From Kocuria sp. p3-SID1428 (GTDB lineage Bacteria; Actinomycetota; Actinomycetes; Actinomycetales; Micrococcaceae): 27,889 nucleotides of DNA. The notes below the pieces were generated by a model. That model was not told the DNA's origin, ran no database searches, and saw only the letters and a program-made list of their open reading frames with translations. Location: positions 1-27,889 of the forward strand of contig NZ_JALXVH010000034.1 of NCBI RefSeq assembly GCF_025149945.1, given 5' to 3'. The stretch's first letter is position 1. Every line of letters starts with the position of its first letter. Positions 7,787 to 15,456 of the stretch are shown here, piece by piece. The position numbers were made by a program, and so were the translations under genes.

Positions 7787-9211
7787 ATGACGACAACACT
7801 GCAGCAGCTGATCGACGATTCGGTCTTCATCTCGACCGAGCACCAGGCACGCCTGGCGGAACTGAGCCAGGGCGTCGAGTGGGACGTCGACTTCTCGGCC
7901 GCCTCCTTCACGCTGCAGTCGGACCCGCCCGTCACGCTGCGTCCCCACCTGCTGGGCACGGACTCCACCAGCCGCGGCTCCTGGATCTGGGCCTGGCAGG
8001 AGCTCGGGCACTTCCCGCCGGAGGTCGTCGCCGCCTCGGTGCAGGCGCGCCAGTCCGGCTCGCGCAGCGATGTGGACGAGCTGATCACCGATGAGATCCC
8101 CCGCGAGGACGGGCTGGCCCGTCGGCTGGCACTGGCTGCCAAGTCCGTCACCGGCATCTGGGCCCACTACCCCGCAGGTGTGGGCGGACAGGTCACCGCG
8201 TGGCTGCTGCTCGAGGGCCCCGAGCTCGAGCTGCCTGCCCTGGACGTCGAGACCATGATGCGCGTGATCGCCGAGGCGCTGCAGACCGGCACCGCCGAGG
8301 ACCACTGCCGCGCCGTGGACTCCTACATCCGCCTGCGCGGCGCCCACATCGACTGGGACACCGAGGCCACCTGCGTCATCACGACCCGCACCGGTGCCCA
8401 GCGCCTGTGGTTCGAGGACCGGCGCATCGATGCCGCCGAGTCCGCCGATCCCCTGGTCGGCGAGCAGGAGCTCGCCGCCCTCGAGGACCAGGCGGCCTCT
8501 CGCCGTGCGGCCCTGCGGGCCGACCGGGAGGACGCGCTGCGCCTGGCCGCCGAAGAGGCCGAGCGCGATCGCGCTTCCCGTCAGGCAGACGAGCAGGCCC
8601 GCCGCGAGGCCACCGCCGCCCAGGAGCGCGAGCAGGAGCGCGAGCAGGAGCGCGAGCAGGAGCGCGAGCAGGAGCAGGTCGCCGCGCAGAGCACCGAGCA
8701 GACCCCGCTGCCGGAGCAGCTGACCCGCGAGGAGCTCGAGGCCCCCGTACCCTCGACCGAGCAGCCCGAGCCTCAGGACGACGAGCCCGCCTACGAGATC
8801 TCCCACGACGAGCCGGAGCGCTCCACCGAGGAGGAGCCGACCGTCACCTACGGCGGGGCGGCAGCCGAGGACGACCTTCCCTACGACCAGGACCCTCGCC
8901 GCGACATCGCTCCCGGAGAGGTCACCACCTCGACCGTGCCTGTGGCCGAGGCCCCGGACGAGCACTCCGCCGCAGAGGACTCAACCGCTGCTGACGAGCA
9001 GGACCAGGAGCGCCCGGAGGCAGAGACCGTCGAGCGCTTCGACGCCGAGGATCTGCGCCGCCAGGACGCCGAGCGCACCGAGCGCACCGTGGCCCCGGCC
9101 GAGGAGGCGCAGGACACCGCGGCTTCCGAGGAGGCCGCCGAGCAGGACCGCAGGACCGAGGACGATCAGCCGCGCAAGAAGGGCTTCCTGAGCCGCTTCT
9201 TCGGGCGGTGA
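7787..9211 (+). CDS. DUF6882-like protein with long charged repetitive C-terminal tail
   Basis: A 474-residue protein of unknown function. The folded part is residues 1-220; GTDSTSRGSWIWAWQELGHFP (about 57-77) and the preceding aromatic/acidic segment resemble the DUF6882 family, by eye only. Residues ~225-465 are Glu/Ala/Gln/Asp-rich: a probable coiled coil (about 225-305) with four exact 12-bp repeats (Gln-Glu-Arg-Glu) and then disordered acidic sequence. The protein ends in a basic-aromatic PRKKGFLSRFFGR tail, the kind of amphipathic end that can touch membrane or a partner. The ATG at 7787 fits a leaderless mRNA. Its stop overlaps the rarD start by 4 bases (GTGA), so the two are probably translationally coupled. 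The divergent neighbour is the YezG/SseB-like gene, and a joint function is plausible but unproven. Confidence 0.7.
   Translation: MTTTLQQLIDDSVFISTEHQARLAELSQGVEWDVDFSAASFTLQSDPPVTLRPHLLGTDSTSRGSWIWAWQELGHFPPEVVAASVQARQSGSRSDVDELITDEIPREDGLARRLALAAKSVTGIWAHYPAGVGGQVTAWLLLEGPELELPALDVETMMRVIAEALQTGTAEDHCRAVDSYIRLRGAHIDWDTEATCVITTRTGAQRLWFEDRRIDAAESADPLVGEQELAALEDQAASRRAALRADREDALRLAAEEAERDRASRQADEQARREATAAQEREQEREQEREQEREQEQVAAQSTEQTPLPEQLTREELEAPVPSTEQPEPQDDEPAYEISHDEPERSTEEEPTVTYGGAAAEDDLPYDQDPRRDIAPGEVTTSTVPVAEAPDEHSAAEDSTAADEQDQERPEAETVERFDAEDLRRQDAERTERTVAPAEEAQDTAASEEAAEQDRRTEDDQPRKKGFLSRFFGR
8621..8668 (+). repeat. Four exact 12-bp tandem repeats in coding sequence
   Basis: The unit CAGGAGCGCGAG occurs four times in a row and a partial fifth copy follows. 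It encodes Gln-Glu-Arg-Glu repeats inside a predicted helical segment and stays in frame when copy number changes. Confidence 0.9.
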
Positions 9212-10203
9212 GCCGGACGCAGGACCCGACACCTGCCCCGGAGCCGACCCCCGAGGTCGTCGACCGCCGCCACGTGCGCAGCCCACGAGCGGGGCTGACG
9301 CAGGGCATCACGGCCTACGCCCTCTGGGGCGTGCTCCCGCTGTACTTCGTGGCGCTGGCCCCCGCGGGTCCGTGGGAGATCGTCTCCATGCGCATCGGCT
9401 TCGCACTGGTGCTGTGCTTGATCATGCTCGGGGTGTTCGGGCAGTTCGGTCGCTTCCTGGCTGCTCTGACCCGGCCCCGGGTGCTGGGCATCCTCGCGGT
9501 GGCCGCCCTGCTGATAGGCATCAACTGGACGCTCTACACGGTCGCCGCGACCTCCGGACGCACGCTCGAGGCCTCCCTGGGGTACTTCATCAACCCCCTG
9601 GTCTCGATCCTGCTGGGGGTCCTGGTGCTGCGCGAGCGGCTTCGAGCGCTCCAGTGGGGCGCCCTGATCCTGGGCGCTGCGGCCGTGCTGGTGATGTCGG
9701 TCTTCTACGGCCAGGTCCCCTGGCTGTCGCTCGGGCTGGCCTTCACCTTCGGCTTCTACGGACTCGTGAAGTCCCTGGTCGGAAGCAGCTGGCCCGCGCT
9801 GGTGACACTGTCGGTCGAGACGCTGGTGCTGCTGATCCCCTCAGCGATCATCGTGGGGCTCCTGCTCAGCCGCGACGCCCTGGTCTTCGGCACCGCCGGC
9901 CCAGTCAACACCGCGCTCATGGTGGGCACCGGCGTGATCACAGTGGGTCCGCTGCTGCTGTTCGGGCTCGCGGCCTCCAACCTGCCCCTGTCCACCGTGG
10001 GCATGCTGCAGTACATCGCCCCGATCCTGCAGTTCATCGTGGCGGTCGTCGTCCTGCACGAGGCCATGCCCCCTGAGCGCTGGGCCGGGTTCTTCGTCGT
10101 CTGGGTCGCAGTGGTGCTGATGATCGCCGATGCAGGCCTGGCGGGACGACGACGCCGCCGGGATCGCGCAGCACAGCTGCCCGAGGTGCCGCCAGGAAGC
10201 TGA
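9208..10203 (+). CDS. rarD: RarD-type EamA/DMT-superfamily transporter
   Basis: A 331-residue inner-membrane protein with about ten hydrophobic segments, the RarD branch of the drug/metabolite transporter superfamily. Family features include GLTQGITAYALWGVLPLYF near the start, ALLIGINWTLYTVAATSGRTLEASLGYFINPLVSILLG split over two helices, and the C-terminal MLQYIAPILQFIVAVVVLHE. The substrate is not known for most members; the name comes from a chloramphenicol-sensitivity link and should not be read as resistance. It begins at a GTG whose last two bases form the stop of the upstream DUF6882-like gene (GTGA overlap), so it is probably co-translated. About 30 residues precede the first helix, so a later start is possible. 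A perfect 24-bp hairpin lies 60 bp past the stop. Confidence 0.9.
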   Translation: MSRTQDPTPAPEPTPEVVDRRHVRSPRAGLTQGITAYALWGVLPLYFVALAPAGPWEIVSMRIGFALVLCLIMLGVFGQFGRFLAALTRPRVLGILAVAALLIGINWTLYTVAATSGRTLEASLGYFINPLVSILLGVLVLRERLRALQWGALILGAAAVLVMSVFYGQVPWLSLGLAFTFGFYGLVKSLVGSSWPALVTLSVETLVLLIPSAIIVGLLLSRDALVFGTAGPVNTALMVGTGVITVGPLLLFGLAASNLPLSTVGMLQYIAPILQFIVAVVVLHEAMPPERWAGFFVVWVAVVLMIADAGLAGRRRRRDRAAQLPEVPPGS

Positions 10204-10263
10204 GCCCCGAGCCCCACGCCGCAGCGCCGGGCTCGGGGCGAGGGCCGGAGCAGATCGTCCATG

Positions 10264-10316
10264 CACGAGGCCCCTGCCTCCGCTGCCCGACAGGCAGCGG
10301 AGGCAGGGGCCTCGTG
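10264..10316. terminator. Perfect 24-bp hairpin between convergent rarD and metS genes
   Basis: Positions 10264-10287 and 10293-10316 are exactly complementary around a CGACA loop. The hairpin lies between the rarD stop (10203) and the metS stop (10351) of convergent genes, so it can end transcripts from both sides. No T-run is present. Confidence 0.8.
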
Positions 10317-10350
10317 GTGCACGGCTACCCGCTCACGGGCCGACATGCTC

Positions 10351-10461
10351 TCAGTCGTCCTGCTCCTCCGGAGAGTTGCGCAGGTGCAGCAGCGAGGCGA
10401 TCAGGCCGCCCCAGACCATCACTATGGCGACGATCATCATGATCACAGCGGTGGTGCTCAT
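10351..10461 (-). CDS. metS: MetS-like small subunit of the NSS transporter
   Basis: A 36-residue single-helix membrane protein. After MSTTAVIMMIVAIVMVWGG a hydrophobic core of about 20 residues is followed by HLRNSPEEQDD. This matches the MetS small-subunit family, which pairs with the NSS methionine/alanine importer MetP as characterised in Corynebacterium glutamicum. Its ATG overlaps the transporter stop by 4 bases (ATGA), so it should be translated by coupling in near-equal amounts. The hairpin at 10264-10316 lies just downstream. It is too short for most automatic gene calls. Confidence rests on length, topology, position and the acidic tail together. Confidence 0.88.
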   Translation of the reverse strand: MSTTAVIMMIVAIVMVWGGLIASLLHLRNSPEEQDD

Positions 10462-12140
10462 CGTGCGTTCTCCTCGGTCTCAGCGCAGCTGCGGTGGCGG
10501 GCCTCATGAGCCCAGGGGCTGTCGGAGCCTTCGTCCAGGTGCGAGTAGCCGGTGGTGCCCAGCAGTCGGCGATCCAGGACGGAGTCCAGGATGGGCGGCG
10601 CCGGGGACTGCTGGCTGGCCCGCGATCCGGCGCTCCACGGGATGCGGGTCATCAGCCACGACAGCACCGGCAGAGCCAGCGCCATGCCCCAGCCGAACAC
10701 GCCCACGTACCAGCCGGGGTAGCCCCCGTAGCCCTCGGACAGCGTGGTCGACAGCTGGCCGATCAGCGAGTAGCCCAGCACGACGACACCCAGGCCGCCG
10801 ACCAGCAGCATCCAGGTGCGGCCCAGCTTGAAGGTGGACACCGAGTTGAGGTGATCACGCAGCACGGGCAGCGCCGTGAGACCTGACGTGAGCAGCACGA
10901 CCGCCACCAGGGCGACCACCATGATGCCGTAGTTGTTCACGAAGGCGTCGGCGACGTCCAGCAGGCTCAGGCCCGTGGTCGTGGGGAACAGCGCGATCGA
11001 GACGATCGCCAGCGGGATGGTGACCACCAGGACCGCCGGCACGCGGGTCAGCCCCAGCTTGTCCTGGAAGCCGGCGATGACCACCTCCACGATGGAGATC
11101 AGCGAGGTGAAGCCGGCGAAGGTCAGCGAGCCGAAGAACAGCACGCCGATCAGCGTGCCCGCCGGGGCCTCCGAGATGATCGTGGGGAAGGCGATGAACG
11201 CCAGGCCGATGCCGTTGGTCGCGACATCGCTGACGCCCACACCGGAGGCAGCGGCCATGAACCCCAGCGCGGAGAAGACGCCGATGCCGGCGAGGATCTC
11301 GAAGCTCGAGTTCGCGAAGCCGACCACCAGCGCGGAGCTGGTGAGATCGGTCTTGGGCTTGAGGTAGGACGCGTAGGTGACCATGATGCCGAAGCCCACG
11401 GACAGCGAGAAGAAGATCTGGCCGTATGCCGCCATCCACACCGACGGGTCGGCCAGCGCCGACCAGTTCGGCGTGAACAGGGCGTCGAGGCCGACCGCCG
11501 CCCCGTCGAGGGTGAGCGCGATGACCACCATGACCAGGAACATGGCGATCAGCAGCGGCAGGAAGATCACGTTGAACCGGCCGATGCCCTTCTGCACGCC
11601 CAGCGACATCACGACGATCAGCACGCCCCACACGAGCACCATGCCGATGAGCAGCTGCGGCACGAAGTCGAAGCCCGGGGCCACGCTCTCCGCGACCTGG
11701 AGGTACTGGCCCATGAGGAAGCCCTCGGGGTCATCGCCCCAGGCCTTGGTGAAGGAGAAGATCGTGTATGACCCGGCCCAGGCCAGGATCGCGGCGTAGT
11801 AGACGGCGATGACGCAGCAGATGGCCAGCTGCCACCAGCCCAGGATCTCCGCCTTGGGGTGCAGTCGACGGAAGGCCAGTGGGGCGGAGGCCCGGAAGCG
11901 GTGGCCCACGGCGTAGTCGAGCATCAGCAGCGGCAGACCGGCCGAGAGCAGGGCGACCAGGTAGGGGATCATGAAGGCACCGCCGCCGTTGTCGTAGGCG
12001 ATGTACGGGAAGCGCCAGATATTGCCCAGACCCACAGCTGAGCCCATGGCGGCCAGGATGAAGACGGTGCGACTGGAGAAGGCTTCGCGCTCAGGCGACG
12101 TGGGACTCTTCGCCCTCGTGGAGGCGTCGGGTGAGGACAT
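10458..12140 (-). CDS. metP: Sodium-dependent NSS-family amino acid transporter (MetP-like)
   Basis: A 560-residue membrane protein of the neurotransmitter:sodium symporter family with about 12 hydrophobic segments. The signature AAMGSAVGLGNIWRFPYIAY (30-49) forms the helix-1 Na+ and substrate site, followed by GGGAFMIPY. The length is near that of two-subunit methionine/alanine NSS transporters. The overlapping metS gene supports methionine or alanine import, though substrate cannot be read directly. The ATG at 12140 is preceded by GAGGTG at suitable spacing; the frame is open 12 codons further up but without family match. The last ~60 residues are hydrophilic and probably cytoplasmic. A TATAAA hexamer lies about 100 bases upstream inside a short inverted repeat. 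The family is certain; the symbol is used for likeness. Confidence 0.9.
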   Translation of the reverse strand: MSSPDASTRAKSPTSPEREAFSSRTVFILAAMGSAVGLGNIWRFPYIAYDNGGGAFMIPYLVALLSAGLPLLMLDYAVGHRFRASAPLAFRRLHPKAEILGWWQLAICCVIAVYYAAILAWAGSYTIFSFTKAWGDDPEGFLMGQYLQVAESVAPGFDFVPQLLIGMVLVWGVLIVVMSLGVQKGIGRFNVIFLPLLIAMFLVMVVIALTLDGAAVGLDALFTPNWSALADPSVWMAAYGQIFFSLSVGFGIMVTYASYLKPKTDLTSSALVVGFANSSFEILAGIGVFSALGFMAAASGVGVSDVATNGIGLAFIAFPTIISEAPAGTLIGVLFFGSLTFAGFTSLISIVEVVIAGFQDKLGLTRVPAVLVVTIPLAIVSIALFPTTTGLSLLDVADAFVNNYGIMVVALVAVVLLTSGLTALPVLRDHLNSVSTFKLGRTWMLLVGGLGVVVLGYSLIGQLSTTLSEGYGGYPGWYVGVFGWGMALALPVLSWLMTRIPWSAGSRASQQSPAPPILDSVLDRRLLGTTGYSHLDEGSDSPWAHEARHRSCAETEENAR

Positions 12141-12232
12141 GGTGCACCTCAGGGGGTTCGGGGCTCGACGAGGCACACGGGCACCGTCGCCTCGTACGTC
12201 GAGGTCATCCCCCGGGAATCGGGAGCATTTCA

Positions 12233-12250
12233 GCGGTGCATTTATACCGC
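12233..12250 (-). promoter_or_regulatory. Candidate NSS-transporter promoter within an inverted repeat
   Basis: On the minus strand TATAAA (12241-12246) lies between the arms of GCGGT-N8-ACCGC. It is just upstream of the polyprenyl synthase stop (12255) and about 100 bases before the transporter start, giving that transporter its own promoter. No convincing -35 is seen. The 5-bp arms are short enough to be chance. Confidence 0.4.
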
Positions 12251-12254
12251 ATTC

Positions 12255-13310
12255 TCAGGAACGACGGTGAACCATGTCACGCCCGAAGGCTTCCAGGGCC
12301 GTCTTGGCCGCGGTCTCCGGCAGCGGCTCCAGCGCCCGCAGGGCGTCGTCGACCCACTCCTGGGCCACAGCCCATGACCGCTCCACAGCCTCGTGGGAGC
12401 AGATGGCCTCGACGGCTGCGGCCAGGGCGTCATCGCTGGTGAGGTCGGCATCCACGAGCTCGAGCGCCCTCTGCGCCGAGCGGTCCCCGGCGGCCGCCAT
12501 GCGCCGCAACATGAGCACCGGCAGGGTCAGCACACCCTCACGGAGGTCCGTGCCGGTGGTCTTGCCGGTCACCTCTGACGGCGAGGTGATGTCGATGATG
12601 TCATCGGCCAGCTGGAAGGCCACGCCGATCCGCTCGCCGTAGGCCTCCATGGCCTCGCGGACCCCGGGCTCGGCGCCGGACAGGCCCGCGCCGTAGATCC
12701 CGCACGCGGCGATCAGCGAACCGGTCTTGCCCGCCAGCACCTGGAGGTAGTGCTCGAGGGCATCCGCGCCCTCCGGGACCCCGGAGGTCTCCTTCAGCTG
12801 GCCCTCGACCAGACGGGCGAAGGCATTGGCCTGGACCCTGAAGGAGTCGCCGGGCAGCTCGGCCACCAGGGACGAGGCGCGGGCGAAGATGAGGTCGCCG
12901 GTCAGGATCGCGACCGAGTTGCCCCACACCGTGTGCGCGGTCTCCACGCCGCGGCGCACGGGAGCGGAGTCCATGACGTCGTCGTGGTACAGCGAGGCCA
13001 GGTGCGTCAGCTCGACCACCACGGCGGCATCGATGACGTGGTCGTTGATGCCCCCGCCCACCTGGGCGCTGAGCAGCGTCAGCAGCGGGCGCACCCGCTT
13101 GCCTCCCGCCCGGAGCAGGTGCGTGGACGTGACCTGGATCAGCGGATCCGTGCTCTGCACGCACTGCGCCAGCCGGGCCTCGATCGCCGCGAGTCCCTCG
13201 AGCAGCTGCGGTCCCAGCACCTCGTCCCCGGCGACGGCGGCGAAGCTCGGGGGCAGGATGCTCGACAGCGAGTCGTCGGGGCGCGCGGAGGCCTGGGAGG
13301 AGTCAGTCAC
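12255..13310 (-). CDS. Polyprenyl diphosphate synthase (menaquinone side chain)
   Basis: A 351-residue trans-isoprenyl diphosphate synthase that extends allylic diphosphates with isopentenyl diphosphate. GGKRVRP is at 69-75, the first Asp-rich motif DDVMD at 110-114 and the second DDIID at 236-240, and KTG lies near 195-197. Position behind menG and the reductase suggests it makes the long menaquinone tail (heptaprenyl to nonaprenyl). Chain length cannot be set by eye, but the small residues before the first Asp motif (LTHLASLYH) fit a long product. The GTG at 13310 starts 11 bp after the reductase stop, so they share an operon; AGAGTG nearby is a weak ribosome site. The frame is open far upstream, antisense to nothing but overlapping the reductase in another frame, and is not a fusion. 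Confidence 0.9.
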   Translation of the reverse strand: MTDSSQASARPDDSLSSILPPSFAAVAGDEVLGPQLLEGLAAIEARLAQCVQSTDPLIQVTSTHLLRAGGKRVRPLLTLLSAQVGGGINDHVIDAAVVVELTHLASLYHDDVMDSAPVRRGVETAHTVWGNSVAILTGDLIFARASSLVAELPGDSFRVQANAFARLVEGQLKETSGVPEGADALEHYLQVLAGKTGSLIAACGIYGAGLSGAEPGVREAMEAYGERIGVAFQLADDIIDITSPSEVTGKTTGTDLREGVLTLPVLMLRRMAAAGDRSAQRALELVDADLTSDDALAAAVEAICSHEAVERSWAVAQEWVDDALRALEPLPETAAKTALEAFGRDMVHRRS

Positions 13311-13321
13311 GATCGGACACT

Positions 13322-14653
13322 CTACTTTGTCGAGGACGGCTTCTGGGGCTGGGCATCCGGGATCCCGGACGACGACCCGCGGTTGGAGGTGGCGGGGGTG
13401 AGGGCGTCGAGCAGGGCGATGGCCCGATCCTCCCAAGTGCGCACGGGGCGGTCGCTGAGCTCGGTCATGACCTGCACCACGAAACGCATGAGGCCGGGCA
13501 GGGACATCCCGGTGGCCACGGCTGCCTTCATGATCCGGGGCCGGCCGATCAGCTGCGCCAGCGCGCGGCCCTGGGTGAAGTGGGCGCCCCATTCGTCCTG
13601 CAGCAGCTGCGGATAGCGCGCCAGCACCGCGTCGCGCTGCGCCGGCCCATTGGCACCGGCGGCCTCGTGGATCTGCTCGGCGGCCAGGCGCGCCGACTGC
13701 ATGGCATTCGAGATGCCCTCGCCGTTGAAGGCCGAGACCAGCCCGGCGGAGTCGCCGAGCAGCAGCATCCCGGGCACCCAGTGCGGCGTGCGGGAGAAGG
13801 CCATGGGCAGCGCCGCCGAGAGGATGCGCCCGCGCTGATGCTCGGGATCGAATGTCCACTGGCTCGGCATGGAGGCCGCCCAGTCCTGCAGCACACGGCG
13901 GTAGTCGGTGCCGCGGAAGGCCTTGGACGTGCTGAGCATGCCCAGGCCCACGTTGGCGGTGCCGTCGCCGGCGCCGAAGACCCAGCCGTAGCCGGGCAGC
14001 AGCGCCCCGGAGGGGTCCGTTCCGTCGCGCAGCTCGAGCCAGCCCTCCATCCACTCGATCTGCGAGCGCGGGGACTCGTAGTAGCCGCGCACCGCCACGC
14101 CCATCAGCCGGTCGGGGTCACGGTGCAGCCCCGAGCTGACGGCCGTGCGCGAGGAGACGCCGTCGGCGGCCAGGACGAGATCGCCGAGATGGCGCTCCGA
14201 CTCGCCGGTGCGCCGACCGCTCGCATCCAGCACGGAGGCCTCGGCACCGATGACGCGGCCGTCGTCGTCGCGGATCACGGAGGTCACGGAGCGGTGCTCG
14301 ATCAGGCGAGCGCCTGCGGCCTCCGCGTGGCGGGCCAGATGCTGGTCGAAGCCCGAGCGGGGCCGCACCAGCCCGTAGGCGGGGAAGTCCGTGAGCTCGG
14401 GCCAGGCCACCTCGATGGCCCGATCGCGGGCGCACAGGCGCAGCCCCCGATTGGCGCGATAACCGTCCTGCGGCCCGTGCGGCATGCCCATCAGCTGCAT
14501 CTCGCGCACGGCACGCGGGGTGAGGCCGTCGCCGCAGACCTTCTCCCGCGGGTGAGCGGTCTTCTCCAGGACCACGACCTCATGGCCGTGGGCCGAGAGC
14601 CAGTAGGCGGCGGTGGATCCCGCAGGTCCGCCGCCGGCGATCACGACCTTCAC
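13322..14653 (-). CDS. menJ: MenJ-like geranylgeranyl/menaquinone reductase (FAD)
   Basis: A 443-residue FAD-dependent oxidoreductase of the geranylgeranyl reductase family. It starts with the dinucleotide-binding motif GGGPAG (7-12) and the ribose-binding Glu30. KVCGDGLTP (38-46) is the family signature, and [18 protein letters not shown] is the second FAD site. The order menG, this gene, polyprenyl synthase matches the M. tuberculosis locus with menG (Rv0558), menJ (Rv0561c) and grcC1 (Rv0562), where MenJ saturates one isoprene unit of menaquinone. The same role is the best reading here and fits the dihydromenaquinones of many Micrococcales. Carotenoid or chlorophyll-type lipid reduction is less likely. 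The GTG overlaps the menG stop by 4 bases (GTGA), indicating translational coupling. Confidence 0.82.
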   Translation of the reverse strand: MKVVIAGGGPAGSTAAYWLSAHGHEVVVLEKTAHPREKVCGDGLTPRAVREMQLMGMPHGPQDGYRANRGLRLCARDRAIEVAWPELTDFPAYGLVRPRSGFDQHLARHAEAAGARLIEHRSVTSVIRDDDGRVIGAEASVLDASGRRTGESERHLGDLVLAADGVSSRTAVSSGLHRDPDRLMGVAVRGYYESPRSQIEWMEGWLELRDGTDPSGALLPGYGWVFGAGDGTANVGLGMLSTSKAFRGTDYRRVLQDWAASMPSQWTFDPEHQRGRILSAALPMAFSRTPHWVPGMLLLGDSAGLVSAFNGEGISNAMQSARLAAEQIHEAAGANGPAQRDAVLARYPQLLQDEWGAHFTQGRALAQLIGRPRIMKAAVATGMSLPGLMRFVVQVMTELSDRPVRTWEDRAIALLDALTPATSNRGSSSGIPDAQPQKPSSTK

Positions 14654-15381
14654 GCCAGATCGATGGTGGGCGCGCCGTAGGTGTGCTCGAGGGGCTTCAC
14701 TGCGTGGTGCAGCGCCACGATGCCGCCGGTGAGATTGCGGTAGCGCACCTCCTGCCATCCGACCTGGCTCAGGTGCTCGCTCAGCGTCTCCTGGTCCGGC
14801 CAGTCCCGGATCGACTCGGCCAGGTACTCGTAGGCCTCCGGATTGGAGGTCACCTTCTGGGCGATGCCCGGGATCGCGCGGACCAGGTACTCGCTGTACA
14901 GCCTGCGGAAGGGCTTGAAGACCGGCGTGGAGAACTCGCAGATCACCAGGCGCCCGCCCGGCCTGGTCACGCGCAGCATCTCGAACAGGGCCTGACGGTG
15001 CTCGGCGATGTTGCGCAGACCGAAGGAGATCGTCACGGCGTCGAAGGTCTCGTCCGCGAACGGCAGGTGCGTGGCATCCGCCTGGATGAAGTCGATGTCC
15101 GGGCGGCGGTCGCGCCCCACGCGCAGCATCCCCTCGGAGAGGTCCACGGCGACGACCTCCGCACCGGCGTCGACGAAGGGCTCGGAGGAGGTCCCCGTGC
15201 CGGCGGCGACGTCGAGCACCCGCTCACCGGGAGCCGCGCCGACGGCGCTGGTCACCGCACGGCGCCAGCCCCTGGTCTGGCCCAGGGCGAGGATGTCGTT
15301 GGCGAGGTCGTACCGCGGGGCCACCTGATCGAACATGGAGGCGACGGCGTCGGTGCGCTTGGACAGGTCTGCACGATTCAC
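14650..15381 (-). CDS. menG: Demethylmenaquinone methyltransferase
   Basis: A 243-residue SAM-dependent methyltransferase of the UbiE/MenG family that methylates demethylmenaquinone in the last common step of menaquinone synthesis. [20 protein letters not shown] (16-35) is the family start signature, [10 protein letters not shown] (55-64) the SAM motif, and [11 protein letters not shown] near 120 and [14 protein letters not shown] near 137-150 complete it. I chose the GTG at 15381 because VNRADLSKR fits actinobacterial MenG N-termini and a CACAAT hexamer lies 7 bases before it; an ATG three codons upstream (15390) is the alternative. It heads a three-gene operon with the reductase and the prenyl synthase and is divergent from menF across 75 bp. 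Confidence 0.92.
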   Translation of the reverse strand: MNRADLSKRTDAVASMFDQVAPRYDLANDILALGQTRGWRRAVTSAVGAAPGERVLDVAAGTGTSSEPFVDAGAEVVAVDLSEGMLRVGRDRRPDIDFIQADATHLPFADETFDAVTISFGLRNIAEHRQALFEMLRVTRPGGRLVICEFSTPVFKPFRRLYSEYLVRAIPGIAQKVTSNPEAYEYLAESIRDWPDQETLSEHLSQVGWQEVRYRNLTGGIVALHHAVKPLEHTYGAPTIDLA

Positions 15382-15388
15382 GGGCCCC

Positions 15389-15394
15389 ATTGTG
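15389..15394 (-). promoter_or_regulatory. Candidate -10 hexamer for the menG operon
   Basis: CACAAT on the minus strand ends 7 bases before the GTG at 15381, the same geometry as the leaderless-looking genes nearby. The first base departs from TAnnnT, so support is modest. Confidence 0.35.
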
Positions 15395-15442
15395 GCACCG
15401 CCGCCGCAGAGTCCGAACCGACATGCCCCTGCGAGCGCGGCC

Positions 15443-15448
15443 TACACT
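15443..15448 (+). promoter_or_regulatory. -10 hexamer for menF, probably leaderless
   Basis: TACACT ends 8 bases before the menF ATG at 15457, so transcription should begin one or two bases before or at the start codon. The hexamer is identical to that of the Fur gene. Confidence 0.55.
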
Positions 15449-15456
15449 GAGCGACG

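Noticed and set aside
13311..14054. Apparent N-terminal extension of the polyprenyl synthase to about 600 residues
   Set aside because: The extension is an out-of-frame reading of the reductase gene; the synthase has a normal start at 13310 just after the reductase stop.
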